A stretch of DNA of 64,000 bases, from positions 1 through 64,000 of the forward strand of contig CACYKE010000021.1 of NCBI GenBank assembly GCA_902774925.1, in the 5' to 3' direction. This stretch comes from an uncultured Prevotellaceae bacterium (GTDB taxonomy: Bacteria; Bacteroidota; Bacteroidia; Bacteroidales; Bacteroidaceae). Below are positions 26,863 through 34,828 of this stretch, piece after piece (position 1 is the stretch's first letter; each line of letters begins with the position of its first letter). The translations under genes and the position numbers were made by a program. Under the pieces are notes generated by a model. The model saw only the letters and a list, made by a program, of their open reading frames with translations, did no database searches and was not told the DNA's origin.

Positions 26863-27560
26863 AACAATACTTAGACATATTGAACCGCATCCTCACAGAA
26901 GGAACGGAGAAGGGCGACCGCACAGGCACAGGTACCATCAGCATTTTTGGCACCCAGAGCCGTTATAACCTCGACGACGGATTTCCCCTGTTGACAACGA
27001 AGAAATTGCACCTGAAGAGTATCATTTACGAACTGCTTTGGTTCCTGAATGGCGACACGAATGTCAAGTACTTCGAACTGGGCCCCGTCTATGGTCACCA
27101 ATGGCGCTCGTGGCCTGACTATAACGGAGGCGTGATTGACCAGATCCAGTATGTCGTCGACCAGTTGAAGACCAATCCCAATTCGCGTCGCATGATTGTT
27201 TCCGCGTGGAATGTCGCTGAGGTCAACAAGATGGCATTGCCCCCTTGTCACACCATTTTCCAGTTCTACGTCGCAGGCGACCGCTTATCGTTGCAACTCT
27301 ACCAGCGCTCAGCAGATACATTCCTGGGCGTGCCGTTTAACATTGCCTCGTATGCGCTGTTGTTGCAGATGATGGCGCAAGTGACAGGCTTCAAGCCAGG
27401 TGACTTTATCCACACGACAGGTGATACGCACCTTTACCTGAACCACATCGAACAGGCTAAGTTACAGCTCACGCGCGAGCCTCGCCCCCTGCCCACTATG
27501 AAGATTAATCCTGACGTCAAGGACCCACATCCACATATCAAAGCGGAGGTAAGCGTATGA
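26859..27560 (+). CDS. thyA: Thymidylate synthase with two missing segments
   Basis: Makes dTMP from dUMP with methylene-tetrahydrofolate. Conserved blocks are present: [44 protein letters not shown] (catalytic Cys), [19 protein letters not shown] and GDTHLYLNH. But it has 233 residues against about 264. The loop after GDTNVKY, which holds the conserved WDEW-type motif, is absent (16-17 residues). The C-terminal stretch between NPDVKD and PHPHIKAEV lacks about 15 more. Both gaps are in frame. It overlaps both neighbours by 4 nt, so cotranslation with folA is likely. Activity is not certain. Confidence 0.9.
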   Translation: MKQYLDILNRILTEGTEKGDRTGTGTISIFGTQSRYNLDDGFPLLTTKKLHLKSIIYELLWFLNGDTNVKYFELGPVYGHQWRSWPDYNGGVIDQIQYVVDQLKTNPNSRRMIVSAWNVAEVNKMALPPCHTIFQFYVAGDRLSLQLYQRSADTFLGVPFNIASYALLLQMMAQVTGFKPGDFIHTTGDTHLYLNHIEQAKLQLTREPRPLPTMKINPDVKDPHPHIKAEVSV

Positions 27561-28048
27561 TTAGTATAATTGCTGCGGTGGCGAAGAATCGCGCCATTGG
27601 TTTCGAGAACAAACTGATTTACTGGTTGCCAAACGACTTGAAACGTTTCAAGGCGCTGACAACGGGGCATACGATTGTGATGGGACGAAAGACGTTTGAG
27701 TCATTGCCGAAAGGAGCTCTGCCCAATCGTCGTAACGTGGTACTGTCGCGAACAACGAAGGAACTGCCTGACTGTGATGTCTACCCCTCGCTGGAGAAAG
27801 CCCTGAAGAGTTGCAAGCCTGACGAGGACATCTATATCATAGGTGGAGCGCGTGTCTACGAACAGGCATTACCCTTTGCTGACCGTCTGTGCCTAACGGA
27901 GGTTGACGACACGCCAAAGGAGGCTGACGCTTTCTTCCCAGACTATAGCGACTGGCAGATAGCCCAGAAAGAAGTGCACGAGAAGGACGAGAAGCACGCC
28001 TTCAATTACGCTTTTGTGGATTACGTGAGAACGTCGCAGAATAGTTGA
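27557..28048 (+). CDS. folA: Dihydrofolate reductase
   Basis: 163 residues, normal length. [60 protein letters not shown] and [19 protein letters not shown] are the family's substrate and NADPH contacts. It regenerates tetrahydrofolate used by ThyA, encoded just upstream with an ATGA overlap. The 3' end overlaps the convergent exbD gene by 47 bp. Confidence 0.97.
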   Translation: MISIIAAVAKNRAIGFENKLIYWLPNDLKRFKALTTGHTIVMGRKTFESLPKGALPNRRNVVLSRTTKELPDCDVYPSLEKALKSCKPDEDIYIIGGARVYEQALPFADRLCLTEVDDTPKEADAFFPDYSDWQIAQKEVHEKDEKHAFNYAFVDYVRTSQNS

Positions 28049-28481
28049 TGTTCAGCGCCCCAACCTTGCGCAGCTCTTGCTTTACATCATTGATAAGGCC
28101 CATCTCGGTGTTCCTGTCTGCACGGATGGAAACAACCATATGCTGGCGCACGTCCTCGGGCATTCTGTCACGTTCCCTTTGCACGGCATCTCCCAGCTGA
28201 GACAATGCTACAATGCGCTTGTTCACTTGGATGCAAGGCACGTCGCTGGTCACATTACCCTGTTGGTCGACGCGCTTTCCTATAAAGAGGTACACCAAAC
28301 CCGACTGGTGTGCCTTTTCTATTTCTGAGCCTTGCGGAATCTGATATTGCACCTTAGGTTTCACGTCCCTCATGTGAGTGACAATCATGAAGAAAAACAG
28401 GACCGTGAAAATCAGGTCGGGCATTGCTGCCAGATTCAGTCCTGGGACCTCACGATTCTCTGTCGGGCGAAACCTACTCAT
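28002..28481 (-). CDS. exbD: ExbD/TolR family protein (second copy)
   Basis: 159 residues. Short cytoplasmic N-terminus (FRPTENREVPGLNLA), one membrane helix with the conserved Asp (AAMPDLIFTVLFFFMIVTHM), then a periplasmic domain. Works with an ExbB/TolQ proton channel to energise outer-membrane transport or Tol functions. Last gene of the operon. The two ExbD copies differ enough to suggest a heteromeric complex. Confidence 0.9.
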   Translation of the reverse strand: MSRFRPTENREVPGLNLAAMPDLIFTVLFFFMIVTHMRDVKPKVQYQIPQGSEIEKAHQSGLVYLFIGKRVDQQGNVTSDVPCIQVNKRIVALSQLGDAVQRERDRMPEDVRQHMVVSIRADRNTEMGLINDVKQELRKVGALNINYSATFSRNPQKRN

Positions 28482-28483
28482 TT

Positions 28484-28511
28484 CTCTAAACTCTAAACCT
28501 TAAACTCTAAA
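28484..28511. repeat. 7-bp repeat array between the two exbD genes
   Basis: Four heptads: CTCTAAA, CTCTAAA, CCTTAAA, CTCTAAA. It fills the short gap between stop and start. Confidence 0.7.
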
Positions 28512-29021
28512 CTATTCCGTTATTCCCTCGCTAATGCGTTGTGGATAACGCTGTTTAATGGCCTCCTGTTGCGACTCAGTACATTGGCTAAACGCACAGC
28601 CATACTTCTGACGAGCCATCTTGTCACGCAACGAACGGTAGGCTGCAACCACCGCATTCTGCATCTCGAAATAGGCATCATAACTGGTTTTGCGGTCGGT
28701 CTGTACGGCAAGGATATACCTGTCAGTCTGACGCGAGACCACAAACGACTCCACCTGTTGCTGCAACTGTGCCAGCGTCACGGTCTTGTCGTCACAATAC
28801 AGCACGTCATTTTCGTCCAAACGAATCTGCAACACATTGCTGCGGTTGATGTCCATCTGCTCCTGTTGTTCTTCCACAGGCGAGAGGGTACGACCCAATC
28901 CCTTGTCACTATCCATCGACGAAGTGACCAGGAAAAACACCAACAGCATAAACGAAATGTCAGCTGTCGACGTCGTATTGAGTTCAGGAACCTCCCTGTG
29001 TTTCTGTTTCCAACGGAACAT
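28512..29021 (-). CDS. exbD: ExbD/TolR family protein (first copy)
   Basis: 169 residues. N-terminal KHREVPELNTTSTADISFML with the helix Asp, helix to about 40, then the periplasmic domain ending YPQRISEGITE. Cytoplasm-to-periplasm topology as in ExbD. It follows the 42-residue protein and precedes the second ExbD in one operon. Confidence 0.9.
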   Translation of the reverse strand: MFRWKQKHREVPELNTTSTADISFMLLVFFLVTSSMDSDKGLGRTLSPVEEQQEQMDINRSNVLQIRLDENDVLYCDDKTVTLAQLQQQVESFVVSRQTDRYILAVQTDRKTSYDAYFEMQNAVVAAYRSLRDKMARQKYGCAFSQCTESQQEAIKQRYPQRISEGITE

Positions 29022-29070
29022 CTTACTACTTACCTCTTACTTCTCACCTCTTCCTTCTTACTTCTTATTG
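29022..29070. repeat. 7-bp repeat array at the exbD start
   Basis: Seven heptads in phase, CTTACTA to CTTATTG. They cover the gap before exbD and the last codons of the 42-residue gene. Confidence 0.75.
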
Positions 29071-29186
29071 TTCAGCCAATAGGAACGCACGGCAGAGACT
29101 ATTGTAGCCACAATAGCCACACCCACTACGATATACATCAGCCAAAGCATCACTTCAGCCAAGAAAAAACCACCTGCTTCAGCCAT
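29058..29186 (-). CDS. 42-residue single-pass membrane protein of the ExbB-ExbD operon
   Basis: A short gene that standard length cut-offs miss: MAEAGGFFLAEVMLWLMYIV, then VGVAIVATIVSAVRSYWLNN and KK. One membrane helix about 12-34 with a basic C-terminus. Its ATG lies inside the last codons of the ExbB-like gene (8-nt overlap), so it is likely coupled to it. It is probably a small subunit or assembly partner of the ExbB/ExbD complex; I know of no named family. Confidence 0.75.
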   Translation of the reverse strand: MAEAGGFFLAEVMLWLMYIVVGVAIVATIVSAVRSYWLNNKK

Positions 29187-30018
29187 TGTTGCGCATCTTT
29201 AATTGGGTTATTGAATCCATGAGGATAATGGCGCCTTCCTCCATTTGCGAGGTCAGGTGCTCAATCTTCGAGAGGATATAGTTGTAGAAGAACTGCAGCA
29301 CGATAGCCACAATGATACCGAAGATGGTGGTAATCAGCGCCACCTTCATACCTGCAGCGACAATCGTCGGGCTGATGTCACCTGCCGTCTGGATGCGGTC
29401 GAAGGCCATCACCATACCAATCACCGTTCCCAAGAAACCCAGCGAGGGGGCAACAGCAATAAATAGGCGAATCCACGTACAGCCTTTCTCCATCTTCGAG
29501 ATCTGTACGGTACCAAAGTTCGTCAACTGACGGTCAATCTGCTCCAGGGGTTCCTTGATGTGCAACAGCCCCTGATAACAGATGGAAGCCACAGGACCAC
29601 GTGTGTTGCGACAGAGGTCCTTTGCCCCTTCCGTGTCGTTCTGCTGCAACTTAGCATCCACATCACGCATTAGTTTCCTGGTATCCACCTCCGACAGCGT
29701 CAGATAAATGATGCGCTCAATGCAGAAAGCCAGACCCAGCACCAACGCAAGAGCCACCAACGACATAAAAGCTGCCGAGCCCTCGATAAACTTCCGCTTC
29801 AACTGCTTGTGGAGTCCGCCACCCTCTTCTGCCGCCTCTGCATCAGGATCACCCAATTCTGCATCCAAAGCAGCCATAGCGGAGTCTGCCACAAAGGCCG
29901 TCGAGTCTTCCGAAGCCAACATCTCTGTCGTATCCATCGGTTCCTCGTCCTGTGCTTGCACGCGCTGAACACAAGCCAGCAAACCAATTATTGCCAATAG
30001 TGCAATCAGTTTCTTCAT
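29179..30018 (-). CDS. exbB: MotA/TolQ/ExbB proton channel family protein
   Basis: 279 residues. A cleavable-looking signal MKKLIALLAIIGLLACVQRV, an acidic Asp/Glu-rich segment (about 25-70), then three membrane helices: about 85-105, 185-205 and 225-250 (FIAVAPSLGFLGTVIGMVMA, IVAAGMKVALITTIFGIIVA). These last motifs are the ExbB/TolQ channel core. Head of the operon exbB, small protein, exbD, exbD. The acidic N-terminal extension is longer than in E. coli ExbB. Confidence 0.92.
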   Translation of the reverse strand: MKKLIALLAIIGLLACVQRVQAQDEEPMDTTEMLASEDSTAFVADSAMAALDAELGDPDAEAAEEGGGLHKQLKRKFIEGSAAFMSLVALALVLGLAFCIERIIYLTLSEVDTRKLMRDVDAKLQQNDTEGAKDLCRNTRGPVASICYQGLLHIKEPLEQIDRQLTNFGTVQISKMEKGCTWIRLFIAVAPSLGFLGTVIGMVMAFDRIQTAGDISPTIVAAGMKVALITTIFGIIVAIVLQFFYNYILSKIEHLTSQMEEGAIILMDSITQLKMRNNG

Positions 30019-30121
30019 ATTTCTACTTCTCTATTTTCAATTCTCAATGATTTACGGGCGGCAAAATTAAGCATATTTTTTGAGATACGCAAATAAGCGC
30101 TCTTAAATCTTATTAAAGTAT

Positions 30122-33100
30122 TCAAACCATCTGTTGCAACAACTCTACGGCAGACGCTACTGTAGGGATGTTCGCAATGACCATCGAGCGTTTGCCATTC
30201 ACCTCGCGGAAGTTGCAGCGACGAGGATTCTGGGCCACAAACGACAGGATGTGGTCGAAAGCCTCACTCCGATAGAAAGGACTATCCACATTGGACACGA
30301 AGAACAGCGTCATGCGTCCTTGTTTCAGCACAACCTTCTCGCAACCCAACGATTTACCCATTCTGCGCAGGGGGACGACACGCATCAGCTCTGCACCGAC
30401 TTCTGGCGTGGGACCAAAGCGGTCAACCAACCGCTTGCTATAGGCTGCCAGCTGTTCGTCAGTCTGCAGACCATCCAGTTCGCGATAGAGCAACATTCGC
30501 TCTGAATCACTGGGCACGTATTGGTCAGGGAAGTACATCTCCAGATCGCTCTCGAGGGTACAGTCAGCCACGAAGTCGCCAGCCACAAGCTCAGCCTCGC
30601 TCCTGACATCAGGCTTCTTGCCTTTCACTTCCACCTCCTCGTTTCTCAGTTCCACCACAGCCTGGTTCAGAATCTTCACGTAGGTCTCGTAGCCTAAATC
30701 AGCTATGAAACCACTCTGTTCTGCACCCAACAGGTTGCCTGCGCCGCGGATGTCCAAGTCCTGCATGGCAATATGGATGCCAGAGCCTAAGTCGCTGAAC
30801 TGTTCCAGCGCTTCCAATCGTCGCCGGCTCTCCACAGGCAAGGCAGCCAAAGGAGGTGCCAACAGATAGCAGAACGCCTTCCTGTTGCCTCGTCCCACAC
30901 GACCTCGCATCTGGTGGAGGTCTGAGAGTCCAAAGTGGTGGGCTCCGTTGATGATGATGGTGTTGGCATTGGGAATGTCGATACCGTTCTCCACAATGGT
31001 CGTCGAGAGCAGCACGTCGTAGTCATAGTTCTGGAAGTCGAAGATAATCTTTTCCAGTTCCTCGGGCTTCATCTGTCCGTGACCAACGGCAATGCGGGCA
31101 TCAGGCACATATTTCTGAATCATTTCCTTGATACGCGTCAGGTCGTTGATGCGCGGATTGACGAAATACACCTGTCCGTTGCGCGACATCTCAAAATTGA
31201 TGGCGTCAGCAATAATCTCTGCGCCGAAAGTGTGTATCTCCGTCTGGATGGGATAGCGGTTGGGCGGAGGGGTCTGGATGATGCTCAGGTCGCGGGCTCC
31301 AACCAGCGAGAATTGCAACGTTCTGGGGATTGGTGTTGCACTCATGGTCAGCGTGTCAACGTTGGTTTTCATCTGGCGTAGCTTCTCTTTCGTCGATACG
31401 CCAAACTTCTGCTCTTCATCTATAATGAGCAGTCCCAAGTCTTTGAATTTCACGTTCTTACCAATTAGCTTGTGGGTGCCTATCAGGATATCTATTTTGC
31501 CGTCAGCCAGGTCTTTCAGGATGGCTGTCGTCTGCTTGGCACTACGGGCTCGCGAGAGATATTCCACCCTGACGGGCAGGTCCTTCAATCGACCTGAGAA
31601 CGTATGGAAATGCTGATAGGCCAACACCGTTGTCGGCACCAACACAGCCACCTGTTTCGAATCGCAGGCAGCCTTGAACGCTGCTCGCACAGCAACCTCC
31701 GTCTTGCCAAAACCCACGTCGCCACACACCAATCTATCCATAGGTCGGGCTTGTTCCATATCGGCCTTCACGTCGTTCGTAGCCTTCAACTGGTCGGGGG
31801 TGTCCTCATACAGGAATCCTGCTTCCAGTTCGTGTTGCAGGAAGGAGTCTGGCGAGAAGGCAAAACCCTTTTGTTTCCTGCGGGCGGCATAAAGTTGAAT
31901 CAGGTCGCGGGCAATATCCTTCAGCTTCTGCTTGGTGCGCTCCTTCATGCGCTCCCACTGGCCTGTACCCAGATGCGAAAGACGTGGAGGATCGCCACCA
32001 TCCTGCGCCTTATACTTCGACACCTTATACAACGAATGAATGGACACATAGATGGTTCCGCCACCGTCGTACTGTATCTTGATCATCTCCTGATAGCCGT
32101 CACCCTGAGGCATGCGCACCAGTCCACCAAAGCGTCCGATGCCATGATCGATGTGAACCACATAGTCGCCTGGTTCAAACTGCTGGATTTCCTTCAGCGT
32201 CAGTGCCACCTTGCCGCCCCGGGCCTTGTCCGAACGGAGGTTATACTTATGGAAACGGTCGAAAATCTGGTGGTCAGTAAACACGCAGAGCTTGCGGTCG
32301 GAGTCCACAAAACCCGCATGGAGGGTCTTTTGGATGGGCTCAAAACTGATGCGGACAAGGCTTTCTTTGCGGTTGGAGGTTTGGCCTCCAACATCATTCC
32401 CCATCTCTGCGAAGATATCCTTCAGTCGCTCCAGCTGTTTGCCGCTGTCTGCCAGAATATAGAGCTGATAGCCGTCAGCCAGATACTGCTCCAGCGACTG
32501 CTGCAACAGTTCGAAATTCTTGTGGAACTGGGGCTGGGGCGCAATCTTGAAGGAGAGCGTGGCATCAGGGGTAAACGAGGGACGGCTGCCCATCTCCACA
32601 CGACGGAAACGCTGAATGTCACTACTGAACTGCGCACCGCTGACCAACTGCATCTCGCGCTGCATCTCCATCCTGACTTCCTTTTCCTCCATCTCGGTAG
32701 CACTCTCAAGGCGCTCTGTCAGAGCCTGTTGCGAGAAACCTTCCTGATAGGTCCGTTCCACGACGTCCTGCACATACTGGAAGTCCTTAGCCACCAGCAA
32801 CACATCATCAGGCAGGAACGACAGCAGCGGCATTTTCTCTTCCACAACGCTTAACTCAGGGACTATCTCGACCTGTTCACGCATACTCTTCGACAACTGC
32901 GTGTCAACCTCAAACGTGCGGATAGAGTCTATGTCGTCGCCAAACAGGTCGATACGGAAAGGCAGTTCGCTGCTGAAGCTATAGATGTCGAGAATGCTGC
33001 CGCGAAGGGCAAACTGACCGGGTTCATAGACGTAGTCAACCTCATGGAAGCCCAGTTCGCGCAGGAAATCTGTCACGTCATCAACGGCTATGGTCTCACC

Positions 33101-33568
33101 CTTACGCAACACCAGCGTCTTGTCACTCAGCTGTTTCTTCGACACCACTAGCTCTGCCAACGCCTCCGGATAACTGACGATGAACTGTGAACTCTGAACT
33201 ATGAACTCTGAACTAAGTTTACTGAGCACTTCCGTCCTCAATATCTCGTTGGCAGCATCCCGCTGACCATACTTAATGGCCCGGCGATAGCTGGAAGGGA
33301 AAAACAGCACCCGCTCCTCCCCTAACATCTGCACCAAGTCGTGGTAGAAATACCCCGCGTCATCAGCATCCTGCATCACAAACAAGGTGGTCAAAAATTT
33401 GGTTTTTGACACGCCCTTCTCCCCTATCGCTGCAAACACCACCGGTGCTGACGAACACATCAGTCCCTCGAGGAAAACCGTCTTCACCGACTTCTTCTTC
33501 AAAGTGTCTCCCAAGGCCTTCACCTGTGGCGACTGCGCATATAATTTTAGCAGGTCCTGAATTTTCAT
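30122..33568 (-). CDS. mfd: Transcription-repair coupling factor Mfd
   Basis: 1148 residues. UvrB-homology N-terminus (about 1-340; LRGSILDIYSFSSELPFRID), RNA-polymerase-interaction domain (YVVHIDHGIGRFGGLVRM), then a superfamily 2 translocase: Walker A VCGDVGFGKTEVAVRAAF, DEEQ box LLIIDEEQKFGV, SATPIPRTLQFSL, QMRGRVGRGNRKAFCYL. It ends with the TRCF C-terminal domain. It releases stalled RNA polymerase and recruits UvrA. A 7-bp repeat encodes FIVQSSQFIVS near residue 125. The ATG lies 4 nt after a TACCTTCG box, so the mRNA is probably leaderless. Confidence 0.97.
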   Translation of the reverse strand: MKIQDLLKLYAQSPQVKALGDTLKKKSVKTVFLEGLMCSSAPVVFAAIGEKGVSKTKFLTTLFVMQDADDAGYFYHDLVQMLGEERVLFFPSSYRRAIKYGQRDAANEILRTEVLSKLSSEFIVQSSQFIVSYPEALAELVVSKKQLSDKTLVLRKGETIAVDDVTDFLRELGFHEVDYVYEPGQFALRGSILDIYSFSSELPFRIDLFGDDIDSIRTFEVDTQLSKSMREQVEIVPELSVVEEKMPLLSFLPDDVLLVAKDFQYVQDVVERTYQEGFSQQALTERLESATEMEEKEVRMEMQREMQLVSGAQFSSDIQRFRRVEMGSRPSFTPDATLSFKIAPQPQFHKNFELLQQSLEQYLADGYQLYILADSGKQLERLKDIFAEMGNDVGGQTSNRKESLVRISFEPIQKTLHAGFVDSDRKLCVFTDHQIFDRFHKYNLRSDKARGGKVALTLKEIQQFEPGDYVVHIDHGIGRFGGLVRMPQGDGYQEMIKIQYDGGGTIYVSIHSLYKVSKYKAQDGGDPPRLSHLGTGQWERMKERTKQKLKDIARDLIQLYAARRKQKGFAFSPDSFLQHELEAGFLYEDTPDQLKATNDVKADMEQARPMDRLVCGDVGFGKTEVAVRAAFKAACDSKQVAVLVPTTVLAYQHFHTFSGRLKDLPVRVEYLSRARSAKQTTAILKDLADGKIDILIGTHKLIGKNVKFKDLGLLIIDEEQKFGVSTKEKLRQMKTNVDTLTMSATPIPRTLQFSLVGARDLSIIQTPPPNRYPIQTEIHTFGAEIIADAINFEMSRNGQVYFVNPRINDLTRIKEMIQKYVPDARIAVGHGQMKPEELEKIIFDFQNYDYDVLLSTTIVENGIDIPNANTIIINGAHHFGLSDLHQMRGRVGRGNRKAFCYLLAPPLAALPVESRRRLEALEQFSDLGSGIHIAMQDLDIRGAGNLLGAEQSGFIADLGYETYVKILNQAVVELRNEEVEVKGKKPDVRSEAELVAGDFVADCTLESDLEMYFPDQYVPSDSERMLLYRELDGLQTDEQLAAYSKRLVDRFGPTPEVGAELMRVVPLRRMGKSLGCEKVVLKQGRMTLFFVSNVDSPFYRSEAFDHILSFVAQNPRRCNFREVNGKRSMVIANIPTVASAVELLQQMV
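33181..33215. repeat. 7-bp repeat array inside mfd
   Basis: Five heptads in phase: TGAACTG, TGAACTC, TGAACTA, TGAACTC, TGAACTA. Confidence 0.8.
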
Positions 33569-33572
33569 TCCG

Positions 33573-33580
33573 CGAAGGTA
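33573..33580 (-). promoter_or_regulatory. -7 box of mfd
   Basis: TACCTTCG on the minus strand, one mismatch from TAnnTTTG, 4 nt from the ATG. The upstream 70 bp resemble sequence at about 59275-59345. Confidence 0.5.
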
Positions 33581-33654
33581 CGAAAAAAAAGTGAGCTGAC
33601 CAAATGAAAACTAGTTTTTCTTTGTTATTTCGAACGAGAGTACTTTGTTTCATA

Positions 33655-33717
33655 ATAACCCACCATTATTTCCAAATAAGGCAAGGTTATTCAACGATAA
33701 CCCAGGGTCTTCGTGAG
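33655..33717. repeat. 21-bp phased repeat array (core ATAACCC)
   Basis: Units start at 33655, 33676 and 33697, exactly 21 bp apart, with cores ATAACCC, ATAAGGC and ATAACCC. The first array of the 1.2-kb gene-free region after mfd. The bases from 33718 to 33944 are very AT-rich with repeated GGAAAGTAGG/CCTACTTTCC and no gene. Confidence 0.65.
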
Positions 33718-33944
33718 AAATGCGGAAAGTAGGAAAGTAGGAAAGTGGACATTAAGCAGTTTCTGGGTGTGGAAGAGAGACATTATAAGTAGAAGTCTTA
33801 TATTAATTATTATTTTTTAATTATTATATATACCATTATTATTTATTATCTTTATTCTTTCTTTATTTTATTACTCTAAAATACCTTAATGTCCACTTTC
33901 CTACTTTCCGCATTTCCTACTTTTTCTGCAAAACATCAGGAATA

Positions 33945-34007
33945 ATACTCCAAAAGAAATTTTGAATACTCCAAGAGTATTATCAATTTCTCCGAAAGTA
34001 TTAACGC
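33945..34007. repeat. 21-bp phased repeat array (core ATACTCC)
   Basis: Units start at 33945, 33966 and 33987. Cores ATACTCCAAAAG, ATACTCCAAGAGTATT (imperfect dyad) and TTTCTCCGAAAGTATT. It matches the block at 13281-13344. Confidence 0.75.
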
Positions 34008-34100
34008 TGGGTTATTTGCTCGCTATAGTAGTCGCTGAAGTCCTGATTACCCCTCACCCCTCACTCAACAGGGTCAAAGCATCCGTGTACAAAAGGATTA

Positions 34101-34166
34101 CGACGGGTGAGGGGTGCTTCCGACCCCTCACTGACCTCTCACCCACCCCTCACTTTAAAGCCCGCA
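34101..34166. repeat. 22-bp phased repeat array (core ACCCCTCAC)
   Basis: Units start at 34101 (inverted core GGTGAGGGGT), 34123 and 34145 (ACCCCTCACT). More copies of ACCCCTCAC or its complement lie at 34049, 34056, 34437, 34475 and 34528. Confidence 0.7.
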
Positions 34167-34184
34167 AAGAATCTCATTAAATAG

Positions 34185-34312
34185 AGTCAACGTGAAATAA
34201 AAATTAAGTTTAATCGAGTCAACTATTATCGTTAATAAGACTGAAAGTAGTCAACTAAAAACGTTAAACTACAATGCGCAAGTGATTCAATTAATGCAAA
34301 CTGTCAGTCCGT
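34185..34312. repeat. 32-bp phased repeat array (core AGTCAAC)
   Basis: Units start at 34185, 34217, 34249 and 34281, exactly 32 bp apart: AGTCAACGTG, AGTCAACTAT, AGTCAACTAA, AGTGATTCAA. The second to fourth units are AT-rich and the second and third contain CGTTAA. 32 bp is close to three helical turns. Confidence 0.75.
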
Positions 34313-34436
34313 GCTCGGCGGACTGCCAGTCCGCTCCTTGCGGAATCGGAGTTTACTCCCTGCGGACTGCCAACGAACAAGAAGCTGATTTCCTGTGAGC
34401 AAGAAGCAAGCTGTCCGTTAGGTTCCATTGCATTGA
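34305..34436. repeat. 22-bp phased repeat array (core CAGTCCG)
   Basis: Units start at 34305, 34327, 34349, 34371, 34393 and, weakly, 34415. The first unit is a dyad (CAGTCCG ... CGGACTG); the third ends TGCGGACTGC. The units decay in similarity from left to right. Confidence 0.75.
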
Positions 34437-34589
34437 GTGAGGGGTCAGTGAAGGGTGAGTGAATGGTCGCGCCGACCCCTCACTCATCTTCATCCCCTTT
34501 CTGCAAAGGTATTCCCAACGATTTGAGTGAGGGGGTGAGGGGTCAAACAAGTGCGTACCAATAGTTTAGCAAGTTTCTCAAGACAGAAA

Positions 34590-34772
34590 CAAGACACAGC
34601 GGACCCGCACCGCTTCCAGCGCTGGGGATTCCCTCCGCGCCTGCCCGTATACCGACCAGCCGCTGACCGGCCCCGGCTGGTTCCACATCTTCTGGACGCC
34701 CTTCGCCGCTCCCCGCCACTACATCCGCCTCGGGTACTACAAACAACAAGAGTGCACAACGGGGGCGGTTTG
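34590..34772 (+). other. G+C-rich segment with an open frame, possible gene remnant
   Basis: About 180 bp markedly richer in G+C than the AT-rich surroundings. One plus-strand frame reads ACPYTDQPLTGPGWFHIFWT and then PFAAPRHYIRLGYYKQQE before a stop at about 34772. It looks protein-like (aromatic, Gly/Pro) but has no start codon or known domain. It could be the 3' remnant of a lost gene. Confidence 0.3.
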
Positions 34773-34806
34773 ATATGAACCCCGACAGCTGTCGGGGTTC
34801 ATATCA
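34771..34806. repeat. 36-bp perfect palindrome
   Basis: Both halves are exact: TGATATGAACCCCGACAG and its reverse complement, with no loop spacing. It lies 23 bp beyond the stop of the minus-strand gene at 34829 and could be its terminator, although no T run follows. Otherwise a protein site or element end. Confidence 0.85.
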
Positions 34807-34828
34807 CTTTTGTGTATTATTTCTAGGC

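Noticed and set aside
28538..28552. Exact DnaA box (TGTGGATAA)
   Set aside because: Single copy inside the exbD coding sequence; one 9-mer is expected by chance.
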